NCBI RefSeq assembly: GCF_001039355.2
Contig: NW_019775671.1
Coordinates: forward strand, 103,260-125,758
Origin: Lingula anatina
Lineage: Eukaryota > Brachiopoda > Lingulata > Lingulida > Lingulidae
Length of the DNA stretch: 22,499 nt
Direction: 5' to 3'
Numbering within the stretch: position 1 is the first letter of the stretch; each line of letters starts with the position of its first letter. The notes beneath the pieces are model-generated. The model made no database searches. It had not been told where the DNA came from and worked only from the letters and a program-made list of their open reading frames with translations. Below are positions 8,905 through 18,400 of this stretch, piece by piece. The position numbers and the translations under genes were made by a program.

Positions 8905-11900
8905 CAGATGAAGCATGAAATGAATGATCAATTACTTTTGATTGGCTATAAAATACAAATGTTTTTCCCATTCAAATTTGAGTCAAGTTACTAGCACATA
9001 CTGAAAAAGAGTAAAAATGTGCCCATAAAGTAGTTTTAGCTGTCATAATAATTTATTACAAATGTAAACCACTTTTTCTTATTAATATGTCTACAGGTAC
9101 ATATATACGGTAATGTGCCATGAATTTCGAACAGTAGAAAATAATTAAATTTGGGAAAAGATCGTTCTGGCCGAAATTCATGAAATGGAGGTGCTCAGAA
9201 CTTCCGAAAGTTCGAATTTCATGGAATTCTGTCAATTTTGACCGGAAGTTGTCTGTTCGTCAATAGGCCTTCTGTTATCTTCTCCCAACGATCTATTTAG
9301 AGTTACCATTATGTATGATGTGTGAGTGTTGGTAATTGCGACCAATGGTATACACGTACTTTCACCCGATCACTGTGTATGGCCCATAGATAGAGTGGTA
9401 CTGTTGTCTAGGGCCGCAAAACAGCATCGTTATCAGTAGTGTCGTTTTTCAAAAGCGATTCTGGCAGCCAGAAACTAGTGTCGTTTTTCAAAAACGATCC
9501 TGGCGCTCAGAATGGGAGTGGACGGAGGGAGAGACGGCCGATGATTAGCGTCTGCCACGGCCAGATAACCTTTACTACGGAAGCTTAGTGTTACCGTTGC
9601 TACTTTCTGTGCACTGAAACCGAGACGAGAGCCGATCAGTGTCTATGGCGCACGTGCAGGTAGCCTTCATCTGCGATAAGTGTCTTCCGCGACCAGGTTC
9701 GTTGCCTTTACCGTTAAAGTCGGGCGGAGCTTTACGCGCGAATGCGTCCTCATCTCGTCGTTCGCGGGTCGTTGTCTCCGACGCATACGTAGCCTTCCCT
9801 GCAGAAGCCGGCCTCGGCACTACGACCTCTCCTCCGTGTGGGGAGGCCACTACGACCGCAGATCGGTATGTGCGGCGCACAGGTAGCCTTCGCCACGGCA
9901 GCTGAACTGTGAATTACGGTCTCTCTCCGTCGTGCGCTGCGACCAAGATGACCGCTGATTGTTGTCTGCGATCAAATATACTAGGTTTGGAGGGGGTGCA
10001 GGGCCGTGNACGTCTTGGCTTGTCGGGACAGCCGTGGACGTTGTAAGAAATTTTCTTAGAGTAATATGACGTACCTAGCTTTTATGATGCGTCACAGATG
10101 AATGGTACTACTTTGTAGTGTACGCTGATATTCAGTCACGACGAAACTACTTCCTAAAACTTACAAAACACAATAAAATGTTTCTATGAACTTCAAGATA
10201 CACATTCCACGCCGTATGCAGCAGTGACAAGAGTGACCTTCATGCGGTACAAAACACTAAGCAAACTACAGGCCAATTTGTGAAAGGGGACACCTTCCGG
10301 ACCTTCATACGCACGGCAACTGACAAAGCTGATTGACAAAAAGGAAAATTTCAAATTTTCAGCGAGAGAACGTTCGCAATCCGAGAGAGAACAGGAGGCA
10401 ATTTTCATATTTGTTAAAGAGACTTCGTAAGCCAAAGGGCGAGACGAGAACGCAATTTTCGTATCGTCAGCGTCGCAATCCGAGTGAAACGAGAAAGCTC
10501 ATACTCGTTCATTGGCTTTCGTTTGCGGCAGATCGTCATCCGGAGATCGTTCTCGATTGTTTTTAACCCTCCATCCCTCCCCATTGGAATTTATAATTTT
10601 TAAAAATATTTTTCATTTCATTTGTACATTTCAAGGGACTTCATTAGCGGAAGATCATTAGCGGAAAATCGTCAGCGGGAGATCGTGAACGATCTGAGCG
10701 AGACAAGAAAGCAATAATGGTAATCTTTATTGCAGCTCTTAATGTTGCTCTTTTGTGCTGTTACTAAAGTCTCTACTGTTAACAATGCTATTGTGCGCCT
10801 CAGCAAAACTACCGATCGCTATCTCACACCGAATACTGCGGTAAAGAAACAACAGCCCGACAGTACAACTCATAATAGATTCTCCTGTTATCTGAATGAA
10901 TGGATATGACGATGTTGTTTAGCGTCCTAAACTAACTGTACTGATCGTTATCTTGCACCTTGGGCCGCACACGTAGTACTCTAGTAAAGGTACGCTAGGG
11001 CAACATTGCCGACTGTTAGATCTTCATAAGCGCGAGAATAGCCCGGTGGCCAATTTTAAGGTGTACGAAATTCACGAAATGAAGATCGCGCAAAATTGCT
11101 TACTGGCCGAAATTCATGGTCCAGAAAAAACTCCAGACGGCCGATTTTAAGATCGTTCGAAATTCAAGAGCCGTTCGAAATTCATGGCACTTTACCGTAT
11201 GTCTCTATATAATATTAATAAAGCTCATTTTAATCTATAACCTTTGTTAGTAGTAGTTCATTGCCTGATGGAAGAGAAGCTTGATAGCAATTTCATAACT
11301 GTTTCGGAAATAATTCCAGAATGGTGGACCAGTCATCCATGGAGCTAACAACTGGCCACTGAGGGGTGCTAAGACCACTATATGGGAAGGAGGCACGAGG
11401 GGCAGTGCTTTCATTCATGGTCAGAGACTGAAGAAAACACAGTATGTCAACAATGAGTAAGTACTGTGTGTGTGTGTGTTATGGCAGGGTTTACAGCGCC
11501 CTGAGTGTCAAAGTTCAGTGGAAACTAAACTCTAGTACATGTACTGGTATCAGTCAGTATTTGAGGTCTGGTATGATCCATGAGAAGGAGGGTATTGGCC
11601 TGCATTGCAGCCAGGGGAGGACACACATGTTACTGAACAATATGATTATACTACTTATGCAACAGTATTGTACAAGAGAGTATACTGAAACCATTGATAT
11701 CCCAATGATAAATCTCTTAGTTGAAAGCAAAATTTTTCTTAAACAATCTGGTCAGTTGTAGTTTACATTTTACCACATGGAATTTGAATAGTAGAGTCAT
11801 AATGTAGGAGCAGGACATGAAACACACTCTGTGACATATGAAAACACAACTTAAACTTGGACAGAAAATATTTCCCTGTTTGAAGTGATATTTACATGAT

Positions 11901-12622
11901 AAATGCCAGATATCAATACAGGGATAGCTTAGTAATTCCTGGGAGATGTAACATAGACCCCTTGTATTTTCAGTATTATTTTTCACTGTGTCTCTATCTT
12001 TCCATATTCAGACTGATCCATGCTGTGGACTGGCTGCCAACCATTGTGGCCATGGCAGGAGGCACAGCAGCCAAGTTAGGTGAGACCTTTTATTTATATA
12101 GATGGAAAGTTTTCCTCTCTGTCATTGTTTATTGTTTTATATAGCCCTTTTCATCGTTTTTTATTTGAAATTATTTTGTAATTCCACAAATACAGTTGAG
12201 AGGAAAGGTGTTGATTACTTGTTATGATATGTTTCACTTCAAATACTATATGTTTTTTTGGATTAGATTGATGTAAATGCAAGTTAATGAGTTTTGCTTT
12301 AAAATTAGCATCATTTCTAAAACAGACATTGTACATTAAAGAAGTAAACTTTTACTTTCAGACTCAGATTTGGATGGAGTGAACCAGTGGCCCACTGTGA
12401 ATACAGGCTCCCCTTCTGCCAGGAATGAATTTGTATACAACATAGATGATGTTAAGAGAAATGGTGCAATAAGGTACTATATTTTTGGCTATAAGTTGGA
12501 TGAGTGAAATTATGATAAATATCATAAATATTTCTGAGGCCCTTTATTTTTTTTCCATAACAAAATGGCAGATTTTTTCTTCTTGGAAGAGGAGAAAAAG
12601 CATAGAAGCATGTTTCATGCAA

Positions 12623-12680
<58 letters not shown>

Positions 12681-13732
12681 CTGTGTAGTTTCTCATGTAA
12701 CAGTAGACTGTTTATAACCTGGATGCTTTTGGATTGGAAAGATTGTTTTGATTTTTGCCCATTCCACCAAGACAATTTTCAGCAATTGCCAAAGAAGTTT
12801 GGGAGAAACTATTATTATTCATGTTGCACGGCAAGACAATAGTCTGCTAGCCTTGGTATGTTTATCCATTACATATAGACACACCTTGCGAATCATGTGA
12901 CTATCAGAATGTTTGGTATTATATGCAGATATTTTTTTGTTCCATTTTCAGGGTGGGTGATTATAAACTCATTGTGGGTAATCCTGGTAAATTTAGTGAT
13001 TGGTACCCTGCCCCATCATCTACAGGCAATGTCAACAATACCGTGACAGGAGGAGAATATTTCAGAAATATTGATTGGATATATTCAGAAGATGAAGACA
13101 ACGAGATAGAAGATTTTGAGCGTCCTTTAAAAAGGCAACTTTTCAATATTAGGGGTAGGATTGCTTGGAGACATTATCTTAACATTGCATATCATATATT
13201 ACATATGTAGTTCTAAAAGGTTGCAACAAGAGTTGACTGTTTGAGCATGCAGTGTTTTGAGATCTGAATAAAAACTTAACATCCAATTTCAAAGAAGAAA
13301 TTCATTAAATGTGTTATGTTGTAAGAATAAATTTTTTTTTTTTTGTAAATCAACAGCTAAATATTGAAATATAGTATATCTCCTGAATAGAGGCTATTCA
13401 CCTGGATTGCCTCATTCCCTGATGAAAGACATCCGAGTATTGGAAGTAAACAATTTCAATATTTAGCTGTTGATTGAAGAAAAAAATAACTTTTTTCTCA
13501 TAACATCCAATTTATATATTAAACAGTAATGACTTATAATCAGTCATATTTCATTTCAGATGACCCAACTGAGCACCACGACCTGTCAGCCTCCATGCCT
13601 GCCATGGTGGAACAGCTGTACCAGAGACTTCAGGCTTACAACAGGACTCTGGTCCCAGCTCTAGATCCCCCACCTAACCCCAGGTCAAACCCAAAATACT
13701 GGGCCGGGGTCTGGTCTCCTGGGTGGTGCTAA
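4284..13732 (+). CDS. ARSB-like: Arylsulfatase B/I/J-type sulfatase, complete, 14 exons
   Basis: A secreted or lysosomal sulfatase that would hydrolyse sulfate esters, in ARSB itself from N-acetylgalactosamine-4-sulfate in glycosaminoglycans. Fourteen exons join with consistent phases into 1509 nt, 502 codons (human ARSB is about 533). An in-frame TAG at 4275 precedes the ATG. Residues 1-18 form a signal peptide. Seen motifs are D30-D31 (metal), C68-S-P-S-R72 (formylglycine site and arginine), GKWHLG with K122 and H124, H214 in STHSPLQ, D272-N273-GG and K290 before WEGG. All of these match the known sulfatase active site. The C-terminus (EHHDLS, then NPRSNP and GVWSPGW) matches the ARSB/I/J branch. 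Exons are 4284-4380, 4961-5072, 5302-5353, 5856-5959, 7057-7163, 7515-7594, 7866-7967, 8271-8334, 8752-8849, 11320-11456, 12012-12079, 12362-12473, 12952-13154 and 13560-13732. Several N-glycosylation sequons (N102, N129, N199) fit secretion. Odd: it has almost no cysteines. Whether it is ARSB, ARSI or ARSJ in origin is undecided. Confidence 0.95.
4617..4830. repeat. Compound microsatellite (AC)n-(AAT)n-(AAAT)n-A(n)
   Basis: An AC run is followed by AAT repeats with GAT interruptions, imperfect AAAT units, then a poly-A run, all in sulfatase intron 1. Confidence 0.95.
4961..5072 (+). CDS. ARSB-like: Sulfatase exon 2: up to the formylglycine cysteine
   Basis: Residues 33-70, GWNDVGF... to QPWCSP. 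The acceptor is atttttgcag and the donor gtatgt. The exon ends two bases into the Pro codon of the C-x-P-x-R motif. Confidence 0.95.
5302..5353 (+). CDS. ARSB-like: Sulfatase exon 3: rest of the sulfatase signature
   Basis: Residues 70-87 (PSRSAFLTGYYPFHNGLQ), only 52 nt. It supplies Ser71 and Arg72, which the formylglycine-generating enzyme recognises. Confidence 0.95.
5856..5959 (+). CDS. ARSB-like: Sulfatase exon 4
   Basis: Residues 88-122. It contains TLPQHLQALGYRTSMIGK, the conserved helix leading to active-site K122, whose codon is split by the next intron. Confidence 0.95.
6464..6717. mobile_element. 254-bp foldback element in sulfatase intron 4
   Basis: The two ends are inverted repeats of at least 70 nt: CTTAGAC-CTGTT-CCATACCTA at the edges, then AGCAGGAT, CCATCTC and GAGGGGTTTCTTG in both arms, with about 9 mismatches. 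The inner arms continue as a weaker match (TACTGAAGCTG) around a centre near 6590. No coding capacity. It fits a MITE; no target duplication could be identified. Confidence 0.72.
7057..7163 (+). CDS. ARSB-like: Sulfatase exon 5: KWHLG active-site segment
   Basis: Residues 122-158, KWHLGF then SRGFDHFYGYYSGAEDYF. It carries catalytic H124 and one of the few cysteines, C128. Confidence 0.95.
7515..7594 (+). CDS. ARSB-like: Sulfatase exon 6
   Basis: Residues 158-184 (LDFRDDRDAVW, then GIYST). The acceptor is ttactttccag and the donor gtaagt. The ORFs that run through this exon from about 7350 are intron read-through. Confidence 0.93.
7866..7967 (+). CDS. ARSB-like: Sulfatase exon 7
   Basis: Residues 185-218, ending in PLFLYMAFQSTHSPLQ with conserved His214. 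Phase 0 on both sides. Confidence 0.95.
8271..8334 (+). CDS. ARSB-like: Sulfatase exon 8 (AAG acceptor)
   Basis: Residues 219-239 plus one base (VPKVYENMYRNINNQSRRIF). The acceptor is tgttaag, an AAG rather than the usual CAG or TAG. The donor gtgagt is standard. Confidence 0.9.
8752..8849 (+). CDS. ARSB-like: Sulfatase exon 9
   Basis: Residues 240-272, MATAMDDTIGNITAALEKSG then VIIFTTD. It ends at catalytic Asp272, with Asn273 in the next exon. The donor is gtaatt. Confidence 0.95.
8878..8904. repeat. (GA)n microsatellite
   Basis: A GA run 29 nt after sulfatase exon 9, at the start of its longest intron. Confidence 0.95.
9106..11199. mobile_element. 2.1-kb non-autonomous DNA transposon with 27-bp TIRs
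   Basis: The left end (9106-9132) and the reverse complement of the right end (11173-11199) match at 26 of 27 positions, reading TACGGTAA-GTGCCATG and then AATTTCGAAC. A flanking TA on both sides fits a TA target duplication, as in Tc1/mariner/pogo-type elements, if the true ends are CGGTAA. The GAAATTCATG-like core recurs at least seven times near both ends. The interior is markedly CpG-rich compared with its surroundings, and holds short direct repeats (two copies of TAGTGTCGTTTTTCAAAA near 9438 and 9477; AGCGGAA-type units at 10640-10700). No transposase is seen. One ambiguous base (n) is at 10009. Confidence 0.8.
11320..11456 (+). CDS. ARSB-like: Sulfatase exon 10: NGG and WEGG motifs
   Basis: Residues 273-317 plus two bases, NGGPVIHGANNWPLRGAK then WEGGTRG. 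It contains N273 and K290 of the active site. The intron before it is 2470 bp, of which about 2.1 kb is the inserted element at 9106-11199. Confidence 0.95.
12012..12079 (+). CDS. ARSB-like: Sulfatase exon 11
   Basis: Residues 318-341 (LIHAVDWLPTIVAMAGG), the conserved His-Val-Asp-Trp-Leu-Pro-Thr segment of sulfatases. Confidence 0.95.
12362..12473 (+). CDS. ARSB-like: Sulfatase exon 12
   Basis: Residues 341-378, LDGVNQWPTVNTG then FVYNIDD. This is the start of the C-terminal domain. Confidence 0.93.
12622..12679. repeat. (AAT)n microsatellite
   Basis: About 19 perfect AAT units in sulfatase intron 12. The Asn and Ile runs on either strand are artefacts of this repeat. Confidence 0.98.
12952..13154 (+). 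CDS. ARSB-like: Sulfatase exon 13
   Basis: Residues 378-446, AIRVGDYKLIVGNPGKFSDW, then a poorly conserved acidic stretch (IYSEDEDNEIEDFE), then QLFNIRD. The donor is the gtagga at 13155, chosen because only it keeps the frame into exon 14. Confidence 0.92.
13348..13475. mobile_element. 128-bp stem-loop element in the last sulfatase intron
   Basis: The 23-nt arms 13348-13370 and 13453-13475 are exact reverse complements (core CAACAGCTAAATATTGAAAT), with T-rich and A-rich flanks also mirrored. The loop contains CCTGATGAAAGACATCC. It may be a small MITE or retroelement fragment. It ends about 85 nt before the last exon. Confidence 0.6.
13560..13732 (+). CDS. ARSB-like: Sulfatase exon 14 and stop
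   Basis: Residues 446-502, DDPTEHHDLSASMP, a coiled helix, then NPRSNPKYWAGVWSPGWC and TAA at 13730-13732. Confidence 0.95.
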
Positions 13733-14155
13733 TGTAGTGCTTCTTTAGGTGCAAACTGACTTCTTTTTATATATTTATCATGTGTAAAACTAATTAACTT
13801 ATGTCTGTCGGTCTGTCCATCTTTCTTTTTGTCAAAATAGTCTCTAAGAGTATTTTGTTGAAATGCAAGTGTGACCCCTAGTTCTACCTTCAGACCAAAT
13901 TGTTTCCTACTCTAGTTCAACTATAGCATATTGCTCAGTTTTACATTCTCTGTAGCTTTTAAAGATCAAAGAAATCCTCTTTGAATCCTGTTAAGAATCT
14001 CGAACTAAAACTACTTTTATATGGTTAAAATTGAACCTCATTCTAGAATTTTCTTTTAAACACGTTTTGTCATTCATATTTAATACTTTCAAATTTTGTA
14101 TTATTGCATAATACAATACCATGCAAATACCAGAGCTGTGTTATACTAGATTTTT

Positions 14156-14161
14156 AATAAA
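14156..14161 (+). terminator. Candidate polyadenylation signal of the sulfatase
   Basis: First AATAAA after the sulfatase stop codon, giving a 3' UTR of about 450 nt. Confidence 0.55.
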
Positions 14162-14304
14162 TTTAAAAAGTTTTGAGAACATACTTTTTCATTTTTGGAA
14201 AGTTCCAAGAAGACAACCCTTCTCACCACCAAGGGGCATTTGATACTTCAACTGTTGATCTTGAGTATTGATTGCGAAACAAGAAAAGTTACAAAAACTA
14301 TACC

Positions 14305-14493
14305 TTTATTATAAGTACAATAGAAGCAAATATGAAATGTGATTACAATGGAAATATGACAATATGGCTATAAGAAATAAATGACCATGTATAATGTGTA
14401 CATTTTGATAAGTGTAAAAAAAATGTGCTTGTTACAGTGTCAGTATTACATGTATTATCATGGATGCATAACTAAAGAAATAAATAATTTATT
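14305..14493 (-). terminator. OAF: Candidate polyadenylation signals of OAF
   Basis: Minus-strand AATAAA occurs at 14493-14488 and 14310-14305, which would give 3' UTRs of about 0.7-0.9 kb. Which is used cannot be told; ATTAAA variants lie closer to the stop. Confidence 0.35.
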
Positions 14494-15165
14494 AAGTCCT
14501 AATTTGTGTATTGTTATACATGATATACAGATACCTTATAAAAACAGACTGAAGTGATTAAGAAAATTGTTACTAAATACAGCAAGTGACTTGAGAGTTG
14601 ATATGAACAAAATTAAATTTGTGCAATGCAGAAACACTTGGGTTTCACAGAAGGACGAAAGTCAACATATTGACCCTTGGACTTAGCACACTACATAACT
14701 TGTGGACTTACACCACCAGTTTGTAAAGACTAATTATTAAACGGGTTTGCAAATTTATGAATTGAGGAGCAATGGAAATAAATGCAATAATGTTCATGTT
14801 TTAAAAAGATCCTTTGAAAATAAGCTGAATTCAAGCTGTAACTGAGGTGCACCTGTCAAGGGAAGACTTCGTGTCCTTTTTCAAATGAGACCTGGGTAAA
14901 TATACTGCAGAAATGTATGCTAGCTTTTTATGATATTGGTGCCTCTAACTGCAACAATTTTAAAAAAACATTGGGAGTCTGTCACATTAGCAACATATGC
15001 AAGTAAAATTAGAACCAGGCCAGTTTTAATTTCTTAATTGGTTAGGTTATTGGCACGTGTTCCCTCCATAGACCATTGGATACTTAAACCCTGGTGTCTC
15101 AAGGTCTGGAAGGCTAAACCTTATTTTGACACAGATACTGCTGATGGCAGGTTAACAGAATGCAT

Positions 15166-15470
15166 TCACAGCATTTGTACTGGCTTTTCCTCCTCATCCC
15201 ACAGACACATCTGCTTAGCCTTGACATAATACTCAAACATTCGGCACTTCTTACAAGTCTTAATGCCACAGCGGTAACTGATCACTTTTCCTGAGTTGTC
15301 TTTTCCACGACAGTATTTCAGTCCACAGGGGTACCAGCCTATACAGAGTTCATACCGACATACACAGGATTTGAATAAGTCCTGGACTAAAGTGCAGCGA
15401 GGAGAGTGATAAACTGAACCAGTGGGTCGACTTGTGGCTGTAAGCATCTTGGCATAGTCTTTGTTAAGTG
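15166..15470 (-). CDS. OAF: OAF exon 4: cysteine-rich C-terminus
   Basis: Residues 196-296 with ten or more cysteines, including CVCRYELCIGWYPCGLKYC and CGIKTCKKC, the family's most diagnostic part. Stop TGA at 15168-15166. Confidence 0.97.
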
Positions 15471-18400
15471 CTGAAAGCAGAAAGGAAATTTAAAAGTGTA
15501 TGTATTTTTTTAATACTCACTGAAAAAAAGTTAAATCGTATAGCAGACATGCTGAAAACTATTTAGAATGGTCAGACATTTGGACCTGCAGTAATGAAAT
15601 ATTTACCGGACCGAATGGATTTTTGTCGGACCAAAAATCACCCTATTCGTTTGAGACAGAAACTACCAGTAATATTAGGGTAGCTTACTTTATTTGTGAA
15701 TCTGATGGGTTTGAAACGGAAGGTAAAATGCTTTGGGTCTTATATAATTTTATTAGTAAAGTATGTCGAATGATGTCTGTGAATTCAAAATTGCGGCTCT
15801 TAAACTCTTGTCGGTCCTTTGGACTGACTTAATCCAATTTTTTACTGGTCCAGACAAATTTTGCTGGTCATGACCGATCGGACCGACAGTTTCAACATGT
15901 CTGGTATAGGTCCCTACAATTTCAGTATAACTCAAAGAAAAAAATCTTGAAGGTGAATATTTGTGCATCATTGAGAAGCAGACATGAAACCTTTTAGTTT
16001 CTGAGAAGGGTTGAGGTGTATGCCTGTGTGAAAACGCAAATAATAATCTGTTGACTTCCTCAGCAGTTATGGTAAATTACTGTTAATAATAATAATAATT
16101 GCACTATTAAATTAAAGGAGCAAAAGACTGCTTTAACTAAGAGAATTAAAGGCATGTTGCCTTGTTTTTACACAAGAAAATGGCATGATGTTTTGTATCA
16201 CTTGTATAATTCAGTGCCAAGCTGGCAATGGCTACCAGAGGAGGCTAAGGAGATAATAAGTTCACTCAGAAAAAAACTTTTATCTGAAGGGTTTTATTGT
16301 CTTAGAGTCTGAATTGGGGAATATAAGAAGCTTTCCAGGACATAACTAGAAAAGCACTCAGAGAGCACAGACCTCCGCCAAGGCAGTAAAGTCTCTATCT
16401 AATGCCGCTTCATCACTAAATTTTCTATATTTTTAATTATCAATTGATTATTGATCCGAAAACTCATCATCTGTTCCTTGGCCCACTTCTGACAGTTCCT
16501 GAAAATTTCATCAAAATCGGTCCATAGCTTTTTGAGTTATGTTCATGGCAGACAGACAAACAAACAGGGGTGAAAACATTACCTCCTTGGCAGAAGTAAA
16601 TATGAATCTGGGGAATTTACAAACATGGGAAAAGCTTCATAAAATTCATTTTGACAGGGAAAATCCTGAGAAGTGACCCTTTTATAAAGAAATTATGCCT
16701 TACATTTAGCAATATACTTGAGATCAGCATCTCTGGCATATGTGGTGTCCTTGGCGTCCCCACAGATGTCTGAGGTATGGGGGGTGATGGCCTCTGCTCT
16801 CTCCACATCAACCAACAGGTCCTTCTGGTGTTTCTCTTGACCCTTGTCATCCTCTGGGGTACGGAGAGCACCAGGATTTTTCTGAAATTATTTTTTTTTA
16901 AATGCGGTTTTGATTTTATTTATAGATTTTCTTTTGGAATATAATATTCCAAAAGTTTTCTGTTATTTTACTTATATCTCTACCTCTTTTTAATCAAGTA
17001 CTTCGTTAAAAGGACCTTGTGGCAGAATTTAAACTGTCCATGTGATTTAAAAGAGAATTTAACATTCTGATTATTTTGAAGTCATTATTTCTTAATTATA
17101 TAAAATCTAAATCTTTTCTTTACTGTTTTTTTTATCAGCTTACCTGTCTTAACTTGGACATTGCATCTGCTGAGATGAACTCATTTTTGATAAACCTGGT
17201 GATGTAACACATGACTTGAAATTGATTCTGTCCCCTTTCCTCCTCACCTAGCACCAGAGCTTTAAAGATCTGAATTTCCTAAATTAGAAAGGAAATATGG
17301 TTGATGTTTTAGAAGAAATATATATCTTATCTAGAAAAAACTTACACAGAGAAGGACTTTGTACAACATGACAGTGATACACAGGTTGGGACAGGAGAAG
17401 GTTATGTGTCAGATGTCCCAATGGTCAGAAGGAACTTAGATTGTCACAGTGTAGATAGCAATGGTAGGAGACTATTAGAACTTTGTAAGAGCAGCGGTCT
17501 TAGGATAGTGAATGGTAGAGTAGTAGGGGATTTTGTTGGTAATCAGACATGTTTTAGTCATAACGGGCAGCCCAGCACGATTGACTATATGCTTTGCCAT
17601 GTGGAGATGTTTAGTCAGATTGAGTTCTTCAGGGTACACGATTTATCACCGTACTCGATCCACTGCCTGCTTTCCTGCAATATAAGTATGAATACGTGCC
17701 AGTACATTACTCCTACGGGCTCATCAGAGGCTCTACTTAAGATCCCAGAGAAATTTTTCTGGAATACTGGTTCACGAGATAGATGGCTTAGAGCTCTCGC
17801 TCTACCCCATAATGCAGAAGAAATAAGGAAATTCACATCTGCAACATTCATGGAAACAGCAGAAGGAGTTGAAAACTGTCTTGAGGATTTCTACAGACTA
17901 GTGACGAGAATAGCTGCCAATGCAGGCATCACAAAAAGAATACCTAAAGTAAGAAAAGGTGTGGGCAAAAAGCCCTGGTTTGATGGTGACTGTAAAGATA
18001 TGAGCAGAAAACTCCGGTCCTTGGCTAGACAAATACGTAAAAACCCAGAGAATCGAAAGATAGTCCAAGATTACTGTGCCATGAAAAAAAGATACAAAAG
18101 GCTACTCAATAGCAAAAGCAATTCATTCAGGGAGATTATATATCAGCGTATAAGCAAGCTGGAGAATGAAGACCCGCAGGCATTCTGGGAGATGTATGAT
18201 AAACTCTGCCCTAAAAAGCAGTCTTCTGGAAACCCTATCCCACCAAGCGAGTGGTGGAGTCATTTCAATCAATTAATGAATAGGAAAATTCCGCATGATG
18301 ACACATCTTTTGAGGATGAAATAAACAAATACCACTTGCAACACGACCATAGGGTATTCAATGAAATGGATTTTCGTATTACGGAAAAAGAGGTTCGTTT

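Larger units (their letters stand above)
13733..15165. other. 3' UTRs and spacer between convergent sulfatase and OAF
   Basis: AT-rich sequence between the two stop codons. It holds candidate polyadenylation signals for both strands (AATAAA at 14156 on plus; 14305-14310 and 14488-14493 on minus). No further exon or repeat was recognised. Confidence 0.65.

Noticed and set aside
9575-9905. Overlapping ORFs on both strands inside the 2.1-kb element
   Set aside because: CpG-rich sequence lacks stop codons by chance; the peptides are low in complexity and resemble no transposase.
10193-10566. ORFs on both strands in the 2.1-kb element
   Set aside because: The plus-strand one reads short internal repeats (CGCAATCCGAG, GCAATTTTC); no domain is recognisable.
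12452-12775. Poly-Ile and poly-Asn ORFs
   Set aside because: Both are readings of the (AAT)n repeat in a sulfatase intron.
13419-13447. CTGATGA word as a hammerhead ribozyme core
   Set aside because: The second conserved GAAA strand and the needed stem pairing are not found at suitable positions.
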